Below are positions 53,391 through 61,785 of a DNA stretch of 64,000 nucleotides, one piece after another. This DNA is from an uncultured Lachnospiraceae bacterium (GTDB taxonomy: Bacteria > Bacillota > Clostridia > Lachnospirales > Lachnospiraceae). Numbering within the stretch: position 1 is the first letter of the stretch; each line of letters opens with the position of its first letter. The stretch lies in NCBI GenBank assembly GCA_947643615.1, contig CANRWO010000001.1:1-64000 (forward strand). Direction: 5' to 3'. Position numbers and translations under genes: made by a program. The notes beneath the pieces were generated by a model. The model ran no database searches. It saw only the letters and a list, made by a program, of their open reading frames with translations, and was not told the origin of the DNA.

Positions 53391-53438
53391 AAACATACCC
53401 AAACTTTACAGATTTTGCATCCCCGCTGCAAACTTTAC
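53391..53438. promoter_or_regulatory. AAAC-type direct repeats, possible LytTR operator
   Basis: AAACATACC (53391-53399), AAACTTTAC (53401-53409) and AAACTTTAC (53430-53438) are direct repeats spaced by 10 and 29 bp, about one and three helix turns. They lie between the LytTR gene and the ABC genes. Direct 9-bp repeats are the known LytTR target type, but the sequence does not match a known consensus closely. Confidence 0.35.
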
Positions 53439-53570
53439 CTCCAGGGTGCGTGATATGACATCCTGCCCAATGTCATTATGGATATGTGCTATGCTTTATA
53501 TACACCAGTACAATGAATGCGCAGGCCGGAAAATCCCTGTGGGGGAGGCCCGGAAAACTTCCGGCGGCAG

Positions 53571-53687
53571 GGTGAAAAGCAGTATGTGAAAGCAGGGTGA
53601 AAAGCGGAGGAAGGGTGAAAAGCAGCATGTGAAAGCAGGGTGAAAAGCAGCGGGAGGGTGAAAGCGCCGTGTGAAGGCAGCGGCTGG
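53571..53687 (+). repeat. 43-bp tandem repeat, 2.7 copies
   Basis: Units 53571-53613 and 53614-53656 are 43 bp each and nearly identical; a degenerate third of 31 bp follows (53657-53687). Each unit has an internal GGTGAAAAGC twice. It ends about 50 bp before the ABC ATPase start. Confidence 0.9.
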
Positions 53688-53736
53688 AATACCCGGCGGA
53701 CTGTAACGGAAAACACTCAAAGAAAGGCGGAAAAAA

Positions 53737-54489
53737 ATGTTATATGTAAAAGATTTGCACAAATCCTATGAAGTGGGAAAAGTCAGATATGAGGTGCTCA
53801 AAGGGGTTGACTTCCATGTGGCCCAGGGGGAGTTTGTGGCGGTGATGGGGCCTTCCGGTTCCGGCAAGACCACACTTTTAAACTGTATTTCCTGTTACAT
53901 CCCCTTTGACAGCGGGAGTATCACGGTGGGCGGAAGTAAGCTTGCGGGACAGAGCGAAGATAACCTGGCCAGGATCCGAAACACAAAGCTGGGATTTGTC
54001 TTTCAGGATTTCATGCTGCTGGACGGACTTACCATACGGGAAAATATACTGATCCCGCGGATTATCCAGGGGGAAGTTAAACCGGACGGGGAGGAGCTTG
54101 CGGATAAGCTTACTGACCTTTTTGGTATCGGGCACATCCTGAATAAATATCCGGCGGAAATCTCCGGCGGAGAGAAGCAGAGAGCGGCAGTGGCGCGCAG
54201 CCTGATCAACAACCCCATGATCCTTCTGGCGGACGAACCTACCGGCAACCTGGATTCCAAGTCCAGCCGCGCCGTTATAGAGACCTTTATCGAAGCAAGG
54301 AACAAAATGAGCGCCACCGTATTCATGGTGACCCATGACAGCTTCGCCGCGTCCTTCTGTGACAGAGTGATCCTCTTAAAGGATGGAATGATATACAGGC
54401 AGCTGGAAAAAACCGGAAACCAGGGCGAGTTCCAGGATCAATTGCTGGAGGTGATCCGGGAGATGAGTGAACTGGAGGTATCTTTATGA
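53737..54489 (+). CDS. ABC transporter ATP-binding protein, BceA type (250 aa)
   Basis: The ATPase domain has Walker A GPSGSGKTT (residues 38-46), Q-loop VFQDF, signature ISGGEKQR, Walker [13 protein letters not shown] and switch THDS. The C-terminal extension of about 30 residues is typical of BceA. The ribosome binding site AGAAAGGCGG precedes the ATG. It overlaps the permease start (ATGA at 54486-54489). With the divergent AgrC/LytTR-like pair it makes a transporter/sensor module, although the usual Bce partner is an OmpR-type pair with a small kinase; a LytTR pair here is less common. Confidence 0.94.
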   Translation: MLYVKDLHKSYEVGKVRYEVLKGVDFHVAQGEFVAVMGPSGSGKTTLLNCISCYIPFDSGSITVGGSKLAGQSEDNLARIRNTKLGFVFQDFMLLDGLTIRENILIPRIIQGEVKPDGEELADKLTDLFGIGHILNKYPAEISGGEKQRAAVARSLINNPMILLADEPTGNLDSKSSRAVIETFIEARNKMSATVFMVTHDSFAASFCDRVILLKDGMIYRQLEKTGNQGEFQDQLLEVIREMSELEVSL

Positions 54490-56615
54490 CACTGACAATG
54501 AAAACAATGGAACAGAAACTGCAGAAAGCCGGCCGGAAGCATTCCCGCCTCTATCTGTTCTGCAATTTTACCGCGCTGATGATCATTTCGGCTTACTCTG
54601 CGCTTATGTGCTCTGAAACCGTACAGACCGTATTCCCTTCAGGCGGTGACAGCCGTAAACAGATGTATTTCATATTTGCAATGACACTGGCAGGCTGCAT
54701 CGTATTCACCATTTATGCGGTGGGACTTTTCTTCCGGCACAAGTCGGCACAGCTGGGAATCCTGATGGCCCTGGGCGCTTCCCGGAAACGGCTGCTTCCA
54801 GGCTTATTCCGGGAGGTGCTTTTCTTAAGCGGAACCTCCGCGGCGGCGGGGATCCTTGCAGGTTTTCCTTTTGTATGGCTTATATGGAGCCTTTTCCGGC
54901 TGGTTCTTGTGGACAGCTCGGAGATGGAGCTGGTTCTGGATTACCGGTGTCTGTTTCTTTCTCTGGCCTTTTTCCTGCTGGTGGTAGGCCTTGCCTGCCT
55001 CACCGCATGGAGGTATCTGAAAAAGACCAATATCATGGAGGTGATCCGGGAGGAGCACATCAATGAACCGGTAAAAGAGCTGGGGCGCTGGTGCGGACCC
55101 CTGGGCCTGCTGCTGATCTTTGCCGGGGGCGTAATGGGTTACTGCGCCCCCTTTATATGGGAAAAGCTGTTTAGCGCATACGCCCCCTCCTGGGCATCCC
55201 TCCTGTATGCGCCCATGTTCGTGGGATTATACATGATGATGCTTTATACGGTGGTGTATGGCTGGGGAAAACATAAGAAAAACCCCTATAAGAAAATCAT
55301 TTCCAGAGGTATGATGAAGTTTCAGGCCAGGCAGACGGTAAACAATCTGCTGGTGGTTACTCTTCTGATGGCAGGAGGCTGCTTTGCCATGTTCTATCTG
55401 CCTGCCTCCGGCACATCGGCGGTGCTTGGTTACGTGAATTATTCCCATGACTACTTCTATCAGTACCCTGTGGACCAGGCGGTGCCCGGCGAGGACGCCG
55501 TAAAGGAGCTTGCGGGGGAATACGGCCTGTCCACAAAGGATTGGGGAGGCTGTGACTATATCATGCTGGGAATCGGAGGAACTGCCGAGATGGCAGATGA
55601 GGGCGGCCGTTACCATGTGGAATATCTTCCTGTCCTTGGGGAAGCCAGATTTCTCTCGGAGGATGGCTTCCATGCCCTCACCGGGGAATATGTGGATGTG
55701 GCGCCGGGAACCTATTTCGGTATAAACAACAGGGAGGAGTCAAACATTTACCTTAACGAAGGGGCACAGGATCTCACCAATATGGTCACGGGAAAGCAAA
55801 TACCCACCCAATTTGCCGGCTGCCTGCACTATGACCTGATGTCCGATTCGTCAGGCTATTATGTCCTTGACCGGGGAGACTATGAGCTTCTGGAGGAGGG
55901 CTTGACCGATTCCTGGAGGGGAAGGATCCTGCAGTTTAACGTGGAGGGAAAGGATTCCTATCCCTTTGCCAGGGAATTTTACCTCCGGTTCCTGCATTCC
56001 TTTGATGAAAGCTGCGAATATCACAGAGAGTACGACCGGGTGGCGAAGATGAGGGCGGAGGAAGCGGGGGAAACTTATTGGATGGATACGGAGAGCGGGG
56101 ACGGATTCCGGGTCAGCTATGAGGAATGGGAGTCCATGATTTTTCAGTCCGGGTGGAAGTACCAGCCTAAATTCCGGATTATGCTGCTCAATGATTACCT
56201 CTGCATGATGGGAGTCCTGTACATGATGTTCCTTTTTATTTTCATCGTGTGTCTTACCACATCCCTGGTGGTCTGCTACACCCGTTGTCAGACCATTGCC
56301 ATGAATAACCGTTATATCTTTGATGACTTAAAAAAGCTGGGGGCGTCGCCGGCGTTTTTGGCGGGGGAGGTGAAAAGCCAGTGCGGCAGTGTGTTCGGGG
56401 TTCCCGGGGTTGTGGGGATGAGCGTTATGTATGTCCTGTTCGCCATGATCCTCTATGCAAATGACGGAAGAATAACCGATTATGAGGCTGCCGCCCTCCT
56501 CATCTGTCTCGCACTGGTGCTGTTGATCGGCCTGGGAATCGGTGCAGTGTACCGCCGGACGGCGGTGGGGATCATGAGGCAGCTGGGAATCGGATTGGCT
56601 GAAGGAATTCGGTAA
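54486..56615 (+). CDS. FtsX-type ABC permease, BceB-like (709 aa)
   Basis: The first membrane segment (about residues 22-45) and an FtsX domain (about 60-180; HKSAQLGILMALGASRKRLLPG) precede two or more helices (about 200-300). A large extracytoplasmic domain (about 315-560) follows, then a last FtsX domain (about 580-700). The eighty-residue spacing of helices and the single long outer domain fit BceB permeases, which flip or release cell-wall-targeting peptides. The start overlaps the ATPase stop. A terminator follows at 56669. The substrate is unknown. Confidence 0.9.
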   Translation: MTLTMKTMEQKLQKAGRKHSRLYLFCNFTALMIISAYSALMCSETVQTVFPSGGDSRKQMYFIFAMTLAGCIVFTIYAVGLFFRHKSAQLGILMALGASRKRLLPGLFREVLFLSGTSAAAGILAGFPFVWLIWSLFRLVLVDSSEMELVLDYRCLFLSLAFFLLVVGLACLTAWRYLKKTNIMEVIREEHINEPVKELGRWCGPLGLLLIFAGGVMGYCAPFIWEKLFSAYAPSWASLLYAPMFVGLYMMMLYTVVYGWGKHKKNPYKKIISRGMMKFQARQTVNNLLVVTLLMAGGCFAMFYLPASGTSAVLGYVNYSHDYFYQYPVDQAVPGEDAVKELAGEYGLSTKDWGGCDYIMLGIGGTAEMADEGGRYHVEYLPVLGEARFLSEDGFHALTGEYVDVAPGTYFGINNREESNIYLNEGAQDLTNMVTGKQIPTQFAGCLHYDLMSDSSGYYVLDRGDYELLEEGLTDSWRGRILQFNVEGKDSYPFAREFYLRFLHSFDESCEYHREYDRVAKMRAEEAGETYWMDTESGDGFRVSYEEWESMIFQSGWKYQPKFRIMLLNDYLCMMGVLYMMFLFIFIVCLTTSLVVCYTRCQTIAMNNRYIFDDLKKLGASPAFLAGEVKSQCGSVFGVPGVVGMSVMYVLFAMILYANDGRITDYEAAALLICLALVLLIGLGIGAVYRRTAVGIMRQLGIGLAEGIR

Positions 56616-56668
56616 GCGCTTTGGCTCAATCCATGTTAACCGGTACTTTCTTCGGCATATGCAGAAAA

Positions 56669-56692
56669 GCTGCTTCTTAATCAGGAAGCAGC
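56669..56692 (+). terminator. terminator of the ABC operon
   Basis: GCTGCTTCT (56669-56677) pairs with GGAAGCAGC (56684-56692), 9 bp with one G-U pair and a 6-nt loop, followed by a short T-containing stretch. It lies 54 bp after the permease stop. Confidence 0.6.
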
Positions 56693-56721
56693 CGGTTTGA
56701 AAATCGGCAGAGGGGCAGGCA

Positions 56722-56770
56722 GCAATTTTATAGTAGTAAACTCAGAATGGAAGTAGTATAATAAAATTGC
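56722..56770 (+). promoter_or_regulatory. promoter of the SGNH gene within a 10-bp inverted repeat
   Basis: GCAATTTTAT (56722-56731) and ATAAAATTGC (56761-56770) are perfect inverted repeats. The -10 TATAAT (56757-56762) overlaps the right arm, and direct repeats GTAGTA lie between. No good -35 is seen, so activation or repression by a bound protein is likely. Confidence 0.45.
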
Positions 56771-56822
56771 CGGGCGGCAGACACTTGATTATCACGGTAA
56801 ACAAAGCATGGAGGCAGACCCA

Positions 56823-57830
56823 ATGAATTACTATTCTATCACACAATATCCTATTAAAATATACGGCCTTTCCGTTGCGGAGGGGCAGAAATTCTGGAGG
56901 CTTCCCTCCCATATGCAGGGTAAGATACCTAAGTATGACTTCCTGGGGAAGCGCGCCGCGGGAGGCAGGGTACGTTTTTGCACCGATTCAAAAACGATAT
57001 CGGTCCGTATGACGCTTGCACAGGCCAATGAGGATATCAATATCCCTTTGTCAGGTTCCGCAGGGGCAGATATCTATCTTGGGAAAGGGAAAGCCTGCAG
57101 CTTTCTCGGCTATATTGCGCCGGACAGGCATACGACGGAGGAAATTTCAGTCGAAAAAAGTTTTAGCTTGGGTGGGAAGATGGAGACCGTCACCGTCAAT
57201 CTGCCCAGGAACGACCATCTTATAGCTATGGAGATCGGGATTGAGGAAAACGCCCGGTTAGCAGAGGCGCCGGAGTATTCGGTTTCTGCGCCCATTGTAT
57301 TTTACGGCTCATCCATCACGGAAGGAGGCTGTGCCTCCAGGGCAGGAAATGCTTACACGAGCATTGTGTGCAGGTGGCTGGATGCAGATTACTATAATTA
57401 TGGCTTTTCTGGTTCTGCCAGGGGAGAGGCCGTTTTTGCGGAATACATTGCATCCATACCTGAAATGAGTGCTTTTGTATATGATTATGACCATAATGCC
57501 CAGACAGCGGAAGAGCTGGAAAAGACCCACGGCGGATTTTTCAGGACGATCCGGGAAGCGCATCCGGGACTTCCCATATTGATCATGACCAGGCCTGATG
57601 TGGACAAAAACCCGGAAGATTCGGAAGCAAGGAAACAGATTGCATACCGGACTTATATCCAGGCCAGGGAAGCAGGGGATCAAAAGGTATGGTTCCTGGA
57701 TGGAGGGGATTTCTTTGGACAGTCAGGCAGAGCGGAGTGTACCGTTGACGGCACACATCCGAATGCCCTTGGGTTTATGAGGATGGCAGAAAAGATATAT
57801 CCGGTTCTGGAAGAAATGTTATCGCCCTGA
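56823..57830 (+). CDS. SGNH/GDSL hydrolase (335 aa)
   Basis: An N-terminal beta-sandwich domain (about residues 1-150) precedes an SGNH esterase domain with block I VFYGSSITEGG (catalytic Ser about 165), block II GFSGSARGE, and the catalytic Asp/His in VDGTHPNALG. The combination resembles carbohydrate esterases that remove acetyl groups from sugars. No signal peptide is visible. The ATG at 56823 has TGGAGG 8 nt upstream; an ATG 15 bp earlier lacks one. The last 12 bp overlap the convergent flavodoxin gene. The substrate is not known. Confidence 0.85.
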   Translation: MNYYSITQYPIKIYGLSVAEGQKFWRLPSHMQGKIPKYDFLGKRAAGGRVRFCTDSKTISVRMTLAQANEDINIPLSGSAGADIYLGKGKACSFLGYIAPDRHTTEEISVEKSFSLGGKMETVTVNLPRNDHLIAMEIGIEENARLAEAPEYSVSAPIVFYGSSITEGGCASRAGNAYTSIVCRWLDADYYNYGFSGSARGEAVFAEYIASIPEMSAFVYDYDHNAQTAEELEKTHGGFFRTIREAHPGLPILIMTRPDVDKNPEDSEARKQIAYRTYIQAREAGDQKVWFLDGGDFFGQSGRAECTVDGTHPNALGFMRMAEKIYPVLEEMLSP

Positions 57831-58343
57831 AATGGATTCCAGGATGGGTTCAATATATTTTCTGTCTGAAATATCATAGGAGTGGGAAATCATGTTGATC
57901 ATTTCCTGCTCCGTTTCTGTTTTGTCCTTTTTTGCTTTCAGTGCCTTGATAAACATTTTCATCATGAGCTTGGAAGGGGCGGACATTTTTTCATAATTGA
58001 ATCCTCCGGGACAGTAAAATACATTGACTTTTTCCCATTCGGATTCCGTAAAATTCTGTCTCAGTGCAGTGCCGATTTCCGGATTTTCTATGGGACTTGC
58101 GCCAACACAGAATGCAATCAGCTTTTTACCTGCCCATCTATCTATATTGCTTTTAAACCAGCTAAGCTTGCTGATGCCGCCCGCACATGCCCAGCCGCCA
58201 TAAACGATGGTGTCATATGCATCCAGATCTTTTTTCCTGGCAGCCGATAATTCAAAGCAGTCAGCGCCGGACGCTTCCGCAATCCATTGTGCATACCGCT
58301 TTGTGAAACCTGTCTGTGAATGATAGATGATGATTGTTTTCAT
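57819..58343 (-). CDS. flavodoxin-domain protein (174 aa)
   Basis: This protein has a flavodoxin fold: MKTIIIYHSQTGFTKRYAQWIAE at the N-terminus is the FMN phosphate-binding loop (SQTGFTK), and IVYGGWACAGGIS is the second FMN-binding stretch. The length and the Cys in this loop resemble flavodoxins acting in oxidative or electron-bifurcating reactions rather than long flavodoxins. The ATG at 58343 has AAAGGAGA 9 nt upstream. It is downstream of the MarR gene (107-bp gap) and in the same direction, so probably one regulated unit. Confidence 0.88.
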   Translation of the reverse strand: MKTIIIYHSQTGFTKRYAQWIAEASGADCFELSAARKKDLDAYDTIVYGGWACAGGISKLSWFKSNIDRWAGKKLIAFCVGASPIENPEIGTALRQNFTESEWEKVNVFYCPGGFNYEKMSAPSKLMMKMFIKALKAKKDKTETEQEMINMISHSYDISDRKYIEPILESISGR

Positions 58344-58450
58344 ATCAGTTGATCTCCTTTTCAGACGAGATATCTTTTTCCTGTTTATTATTTCTTCCAG
58401 TCTCATTTCCGCTGTTGTGCCAGAAAAAGCGCGGGAAATTATAACCCTTC

Positions 58451-58942
58451 TCAGGGGACGTCCCCGGCAGTTTTCCGTTCCAGATTTTCTATCCCTGCGT
58501 ATAACCTTGATAAGAGAAGGAAGAGGGTTTCTATTTCCTGATCTGTATAAACTTCGAAAAGGTATTTCAATTCATCCCGATATTGCGAAAAATCCTTCTG
58601 AAAGTAGTCATTTCCTTTTACAGTGGGACATACGCACATGGCTCTCTTGTCAAGAGCGCTTTGACGGATTGTGACAAATCCTTTTTTCATCAGGATTTCT
58701 GCAAGCTTTTTCACATTTTGCCTTGAACAACCCAACAAATCCCCCAATTGGGTGAACGTCAGTGGCTCTTCAGATTGCCTGGCAAGCGACAGAAGCATAA
58801 ATTGTTTCAGGGATATCTCCGGTATGCGGCTGTCAAAAAGTGTCTGCAGCTTATTACCGGCGATAAACAGAGTGCTGAAGATGGCTTTTTCCTGATTTTC
58901 TGTAGTGCCGGAAAATTTTGATTTTAAAGTATCATAATTCAT
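58451..58942 (-). CDS. MarR-family regulator (163 aa)
   Basis: This is a winged-helix regulator of the MarR group. The DNA-binding helix is in FTQLGDLLGCSRQNVKKLAEIL with the wing in GFVTIRQSALDKRAMCVCPT. Two Cys lie in the wing (MCVCP), and a Cys sits in the helix (LLGCSRQ), so redox sensing is possible, as in OhrR-like proteins. It probably binds its own promoter (dyad 58960-58971) and regulates the flavodoxin downstream. The ATG at 58942 has GAGGAG 7 nt upstream. Confidence 0.9.
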   Translation of the reverse strand: MNYDTLKSKFSGTTENQEKAIFSTLFIAGNKLQTLFDSRIPEISLKQFMLLSLARQSEEPLTFTQLGDLLGCSRQNVKKLAEILMKKGFVTIRQSALDKRAMCVCPTVKGNDYFQKDFSQYRDELKYLFEVYTDQEIETLFLLLSRLYAGIENLERKTAGDVP

Positions 58943-58959
58943 GTGTACTCCTCATATAG

Positions 58960-59007
58960 GTAACTTGTTACTTTCTTGATTATAGCAATATGTCAATCCT
59001 GTGTCAA
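58960..59007 (-). promoter_or_regulatory. consensus promoter and MarR-type dyad
   Basis: Read leftward: TTGACA (59002-59007), 17 bp, TATAAT (58979-58984). Just downstream the dyad GTAAC-TT-GTTAC (58960-58971) lies between transcription start and the ribosome binding site, where a MarR protein would block its own gene. Confidence 0.8.
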
Positions 59008-59222
59008 GAAAAATCGATTCTTTATAACAATTGCTTAGTTATTAATAGAAGAAGTATTTACAGCCAAATAAAAGAATTGTAAAATGAAAATGTTGGGGAA
59101 ATTGTGCTATTAGAAGCTGAGTGCCTTGTCAGCCATACCCTTTCAGGAGTCCGCATATACTGTTAAAGTATTAAGGGTTTGGAGAAAGCGTTGAAAAGCC
59201 CAAGGAAAGGAGAGGAAAAGCA

Positions 59223-59417
59223 ATGGAGAAGAGATTAAAAGTAATCGTGGAAAAATGCCCGCAAAACCATCCGTGCCCGTCGGTTAAAATCTGCCCGGTG
59301 GGGGCATTGTCGCAGGAGGGTTTCCAAGCTCCTGTGGTTGACCATGACAAATGCATCAGATGCGGGAAATGTGCGGCTTTTTGCCCTAAGATGGCATTGG
59401 TCTTGGAGAGTGTTTGA
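59223..59417 (+). CDS. 4Fe-4S ferredoxin-like protein (64 aa)
   Basis: This small protein has two Cys sets. The second is canonical (CIRCGKCAAFCP) and binds one 4Fe-4S cluster with a contribution from the first. The first, CPQNHPCPSVKICP, has Cys spacings of five residues, unlike the usual C-X2-C-X2-C. Similar small proteins exist in clostridia; the first set may lack a classical cluster or bind one differently. The start has AGGAGAGG 6 nt upstream. It is divergent from the MarR/flavodoxin genes (280-bp gap), so an electron-transfer link to the flavodoxin is possible. Confidence 0.88.
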   Translation: MEKRLKVIVEKCPQNHPCPSVKICPVGALSQEGFQAPVVDHDKCIRCGKCAAFCPKMALVLESV

Positions 59418-59492
59418 AAAATGTACATAGGTAATAACAAATCAGATCGGTTCGTGTGGACGGTCAGTTGAGGGAAATCAAAAGGGATAGGA

Positions 59493-59533
59493 AACATCTT
59501 CGGAACGAAAGGCTCGTACCGAAGGTGTTTTTT
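59493..59533 (+). terminator. terminator of the ferredoxin gene
   Basis: AACATCTTCGG (59493-59503) pairs with CCGAAGGTGTT (59519-59529), 11 bp with one G-U, followed by TTTT. It stands 75 bp after the stop. Confidence 0.85.
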
Positions 59534-59622
59534 CATGAAGAAATGATTGTGAAATAATATGGGAAAGGGTATAATTTATTTAAAAAGTACTTATTTAAAG
59601 CGAAAAAGGGGGAGGTGTGACG

Positions 59623-61332
59623 GTGAAGAAGCCATTGCCCATAGGAGTCGAAAATTTTGAGGATATCGTATGTAATGGATATTACTATGTGGATAAAACA
59701 ATGTTTATCAAGGAATTGTTGGATTTAAAGGGCAAGGTGAATCTTTTCACCCGTCCCCGGCGCTTTGGCAAGACGCTGAATCTCAGCATGCTTCGGTATT
59801 TTTTTGAGGATACCGGGGATGCAGAAAAGAATCTCCGGAACCGTGAGCTGTTTCGGGGAATGAAAATCATGGGAGCAGGGGAAGAATATGAGCGGCAGAT
59901 GGGGATGTATGTGGTGCTCAACCTGACCTTGAAATCGGCGAAGCAGGAAAGCTTTGAAAATGCGTATTACTCCATACAGACTGAAATCACTGCCGAATTT
60001 GACCGGCATAGAGAGGCTATTGAACGTGGAAAAGAGCAGCTGGCGGTAAATGAGTACGAGCAATTCCAAAACATTGCGGATGGAAAAGCGGATGAAAAGC
60101 AGTTTCGAGGCTCATTGAAGTTGTTTTGCCGTTGTATGTTTAAAGTCACAGGGAAGAAAACGGTTCTTTTGATCGACGAGTATGATGTGCCGCTGGAGAA
60201 TGCATATTTCCGGGGATTTTACAGTGAGATGGCGGATTTCATCCGCTCGCTGCTTGAGGCGGGGTTAAAGACCAACGATTATCTGCAGTTTGCAGTGATC
60301 ACAGGCTGTCTCAGAATTTCCAAGGAAAGTATTTTCACCGGATTAAACCATTTAAATATTATTTCCGTTTTAGATAAGAGATACAGCGAGCACTTTGGAT
60401 TTACAGAGGCGGAAGTAATACAGAGTATGAATTACTATGGCGTGGAAAATCGTTTTTCAACCATGAAGGAATGGTATGACGGATATAAGTTTGGAAATAC
60501 AGAGGTCTACAATCCCTGGAGCGTCATAAAATTTTTATATGATCTGTATTCCGACAGGAATGCTTTTCCGCATCCATACTGGGTCAATACCAGCTCCAAT
60601 GACATTATTAAGGATATGATCGCCGATGCGGACATGGAGACGAAAGGGCAGATCGAGGCGCTTCTGCGTGGCGAGTCCCTTGACATACAGGTGCATGAGG
60701 AGATTACGTATGAGGATATGCACAGCAGGGGAGAAAACCTGTGGAATTTCTTATACTTTACCGGTTATCTGACAAAGGAGGATGAGTATTTTAATGAGTC
60801 TTCTGTTTTCCTGCAGGTTCGGATCCCCAATACAGAGGTGAAGACGATCTATCAGAATACGATTCTGGGATGGTTCCGTAAGCGGATAGAAAAGCAGGAT
60901 TTCCGGGATTTATACTGTGCAATGGAAGAGGGAGATGCGGATAAGATCAGTGAAATCCTGAATAAGCAGCTATTTGCCACCATCAGCTTCTACGACAGTG
61001 CGGAGAATTTCTACCATGGATTTCTTGCGGGAATTTTAAGCCAGAGTGAGAACTATCTGGTGAAATCCAACCGGGAGTCCGGCAACGGAAGGTCTGACCT
61101 TATGGTGAAAAGTCCGTCTCTGCGGGGAAGATCCTTTGTCCTGGAGATAAAGGTTTCTGAAGGGATCGATGATTTGGGAGCGGATGCGGATAAGGCGCTG
61201 CAGCAGATTTATGACAAAAGGTATATGGAGGAGCTGCGCGCAGAAGGGTATCGGAAGATTGGCTGCTTTGGAATTTCCTTTTACAGGAAAGACTGCGAAG
61301 TCCGGTCCGGAACAGGATATGCGGGAGGGTAA
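59623..61332 (+). CDS. AAA-ATPase-like / PD-(D/E)XK nuclease-like protein (569 aa)
   Basis: The N-terminal AAA-ATPase_like domain (about residues 5-330) carries the modified P-loop [12 protein letters not shown] and a Walker [12 protein letters not shown]. The C-terminal domain (about 400-540) is a PD-(D/E)XK (DUF1703) fold with Asp in GRSDLMVKS and Glu-Ile-Lys in VLEIKVSEG. Members occur in many copies in Bacteroides and Lachnospiraceae and their role is unknown; mobile-element or defence functions have been suggested. The start is GTG at 59623, 6 nt after GGGGGAGG. It is a single gene, somewhat AT-richer than its neighbours, next to a bidirectionally isolated region. Confidence 0.9.
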   Translation: MKKPLPIGVENFEDIVCNGYYYVDKTMFIKELLDLKGKVNLFTRPRRFGKTLNLSMLRYFFEDTGDAEKNLRNRELFRGMKIMGAGEEYERQMGMYVVLNLTLKSAKQESFENAYYSIQTEITAEFDRHREAIERGKEQLAVNEYEQFQNIADGKADEKQFRGSLKLFCRCMFKVTGKKTVLLIDEYDVPLENAYFRGFYSEMADFIRSLLEAGLKTNDYLQFAVITGCLRISKESIFTGLNHLNIISVLDKRYSEHFGFTEAEVIQSMNYYGVENRFSTMKEWYDGYKFGNTEVYNPWSVIKFLYDLYSDRNAFPHPYWVNTSSNDIIKDMIADADMETKGQIEALLRGESLDIQVHEEITYEDMHSRGENLWNFLYFTGYLTKEDEYFNESSVFLQVRIPNTEVKTIYQNTILGWFRKRIEKQDFRDLYCAMEEGDADKISEILNKQLFATISFYDSAENFYHGFLAGILSQSENYLVKSNRESGNGRSDLMVKSPSLRGRSFVLEIKVSEGIDDLGADADKALQQIYDKRYMEELRAEGYRKIGCFGISFYRKDCEVRSGTGYAGG

Positions 61333-61413
61333 AGTACGGCCCTGGACAGAGTGTCAGAAGGCAAACGTAATCGAAAAGGATTGATAAATCAATAAAAATA
61401 GTTTAAAACACAA

Positions 61414-61443
61414 GTCATACCCCTTGGGAATCTCTCATACACT
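61414..61443 (+). promoter_or_regulatory. sigma-E-like promoter of spoIIID
   Basis: The -10 CATACACT (61436-61443) matches the sporulation sigma-E consensus CATACANT. The -35 GTCATAC (61414-61420) lies about 14-15 bp upstream and fits the sigma-E -35 in most positions. The next gene is spoIIID, which is sigma-E-dependent in Bacillus. Confidence 0.75.
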
Positions 61444-61471
61444 GTAAAAAAGATTCTTAAGGGGTTTTCTT

Positions 61472-61729
61472 TTGAAGGATTATATTGAAGAGCGTGCCAT
61501 GAACATCGCCAGCTATATTATTGACAACAATGCCACAGTGCGCCAGACGGCAAAGGCTTTCGGAGTTAGCAAGTCTACTGTACATAAAGACGTAACCGAC
61601 AGGCTCATGCAGATCAATCCTGCTCTGGCGAAGCAGGCAAGGCAGGTGCTGGATGTCAATAAATCCGAACGCCATATCAGAGGTGGCATGGCTACGAAAG
61701 AAAAATATCTGCACATACATAATTATTAA
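61472..61729 (+). CDS. spoIIID: sporulation regulator SpoIIID (85 aa)
   Basis: This mother-cell transcription factor controls sigma-E genes during endospore formation. The helix-turn-helix is in ATVRQTAKAFGVSKSTVHKDVTDRL and the basic C-terminal tail (KSERHIRGGMATKEKYL) is conserved. The length is close to the known 80-95 residues. The start is TTG at 61472 after AAGGGG. The sigma-E-like promoter just upstream and the hairpin after the gene make it a single transcription unit. It shows that the organism forms spores or descends from a spore former. Confidence 0.96.
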   Translation: MKDYIEERAMNIASYIIDNNATVRQTAKAFGVSKSTVHKDVTDRLMQINPALAKQARQVLDVNKSERHIRGGMATKEKYLHIHNY

Positions 61730-61738
61730 AGGAGTCAT

Positions 61739-61785
61739 CTGGCATATGGTAAGTATATGGCATAAATATACTTGTCACATGCCAG
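61739..61785 (+). terminator. 19-bp imperfect stem after spoIIID
   Basis: Arms 61739-61757 and 61767-61785 match at 16 of 19 positions with a 9-nt loop. It starts 10 bp after the spoIIID stop. No U-run follows, so it may be a terminator or an RNA-stabilising structure. Confidence 0.5.

Larger units (their letters stand above)
53154..53736. other. 583-bp divergent control region with tandem repeats
   Basis: This region separates the leftward LytTR/GHKL genes from the rightward ABC transporter. It holds three short AAAC-type repeats (53391-53438), AT-rich stretches suitable for promoters (TTTATAT near 53493-53501), and a 43-bp tandem repeat (53571-53687). A long repetitive frame on the minus strand is an artefact of the repeat. 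I see no gene. Confidence 0.55.

Noticed and set aside
53496..53762. Minus-strand ORFs of repetitive Phe/His/Pro/Cys character
   Set aside because: They arise from the 43-bp repeat read in the other strand, with no ribosome binding site and no similarity.
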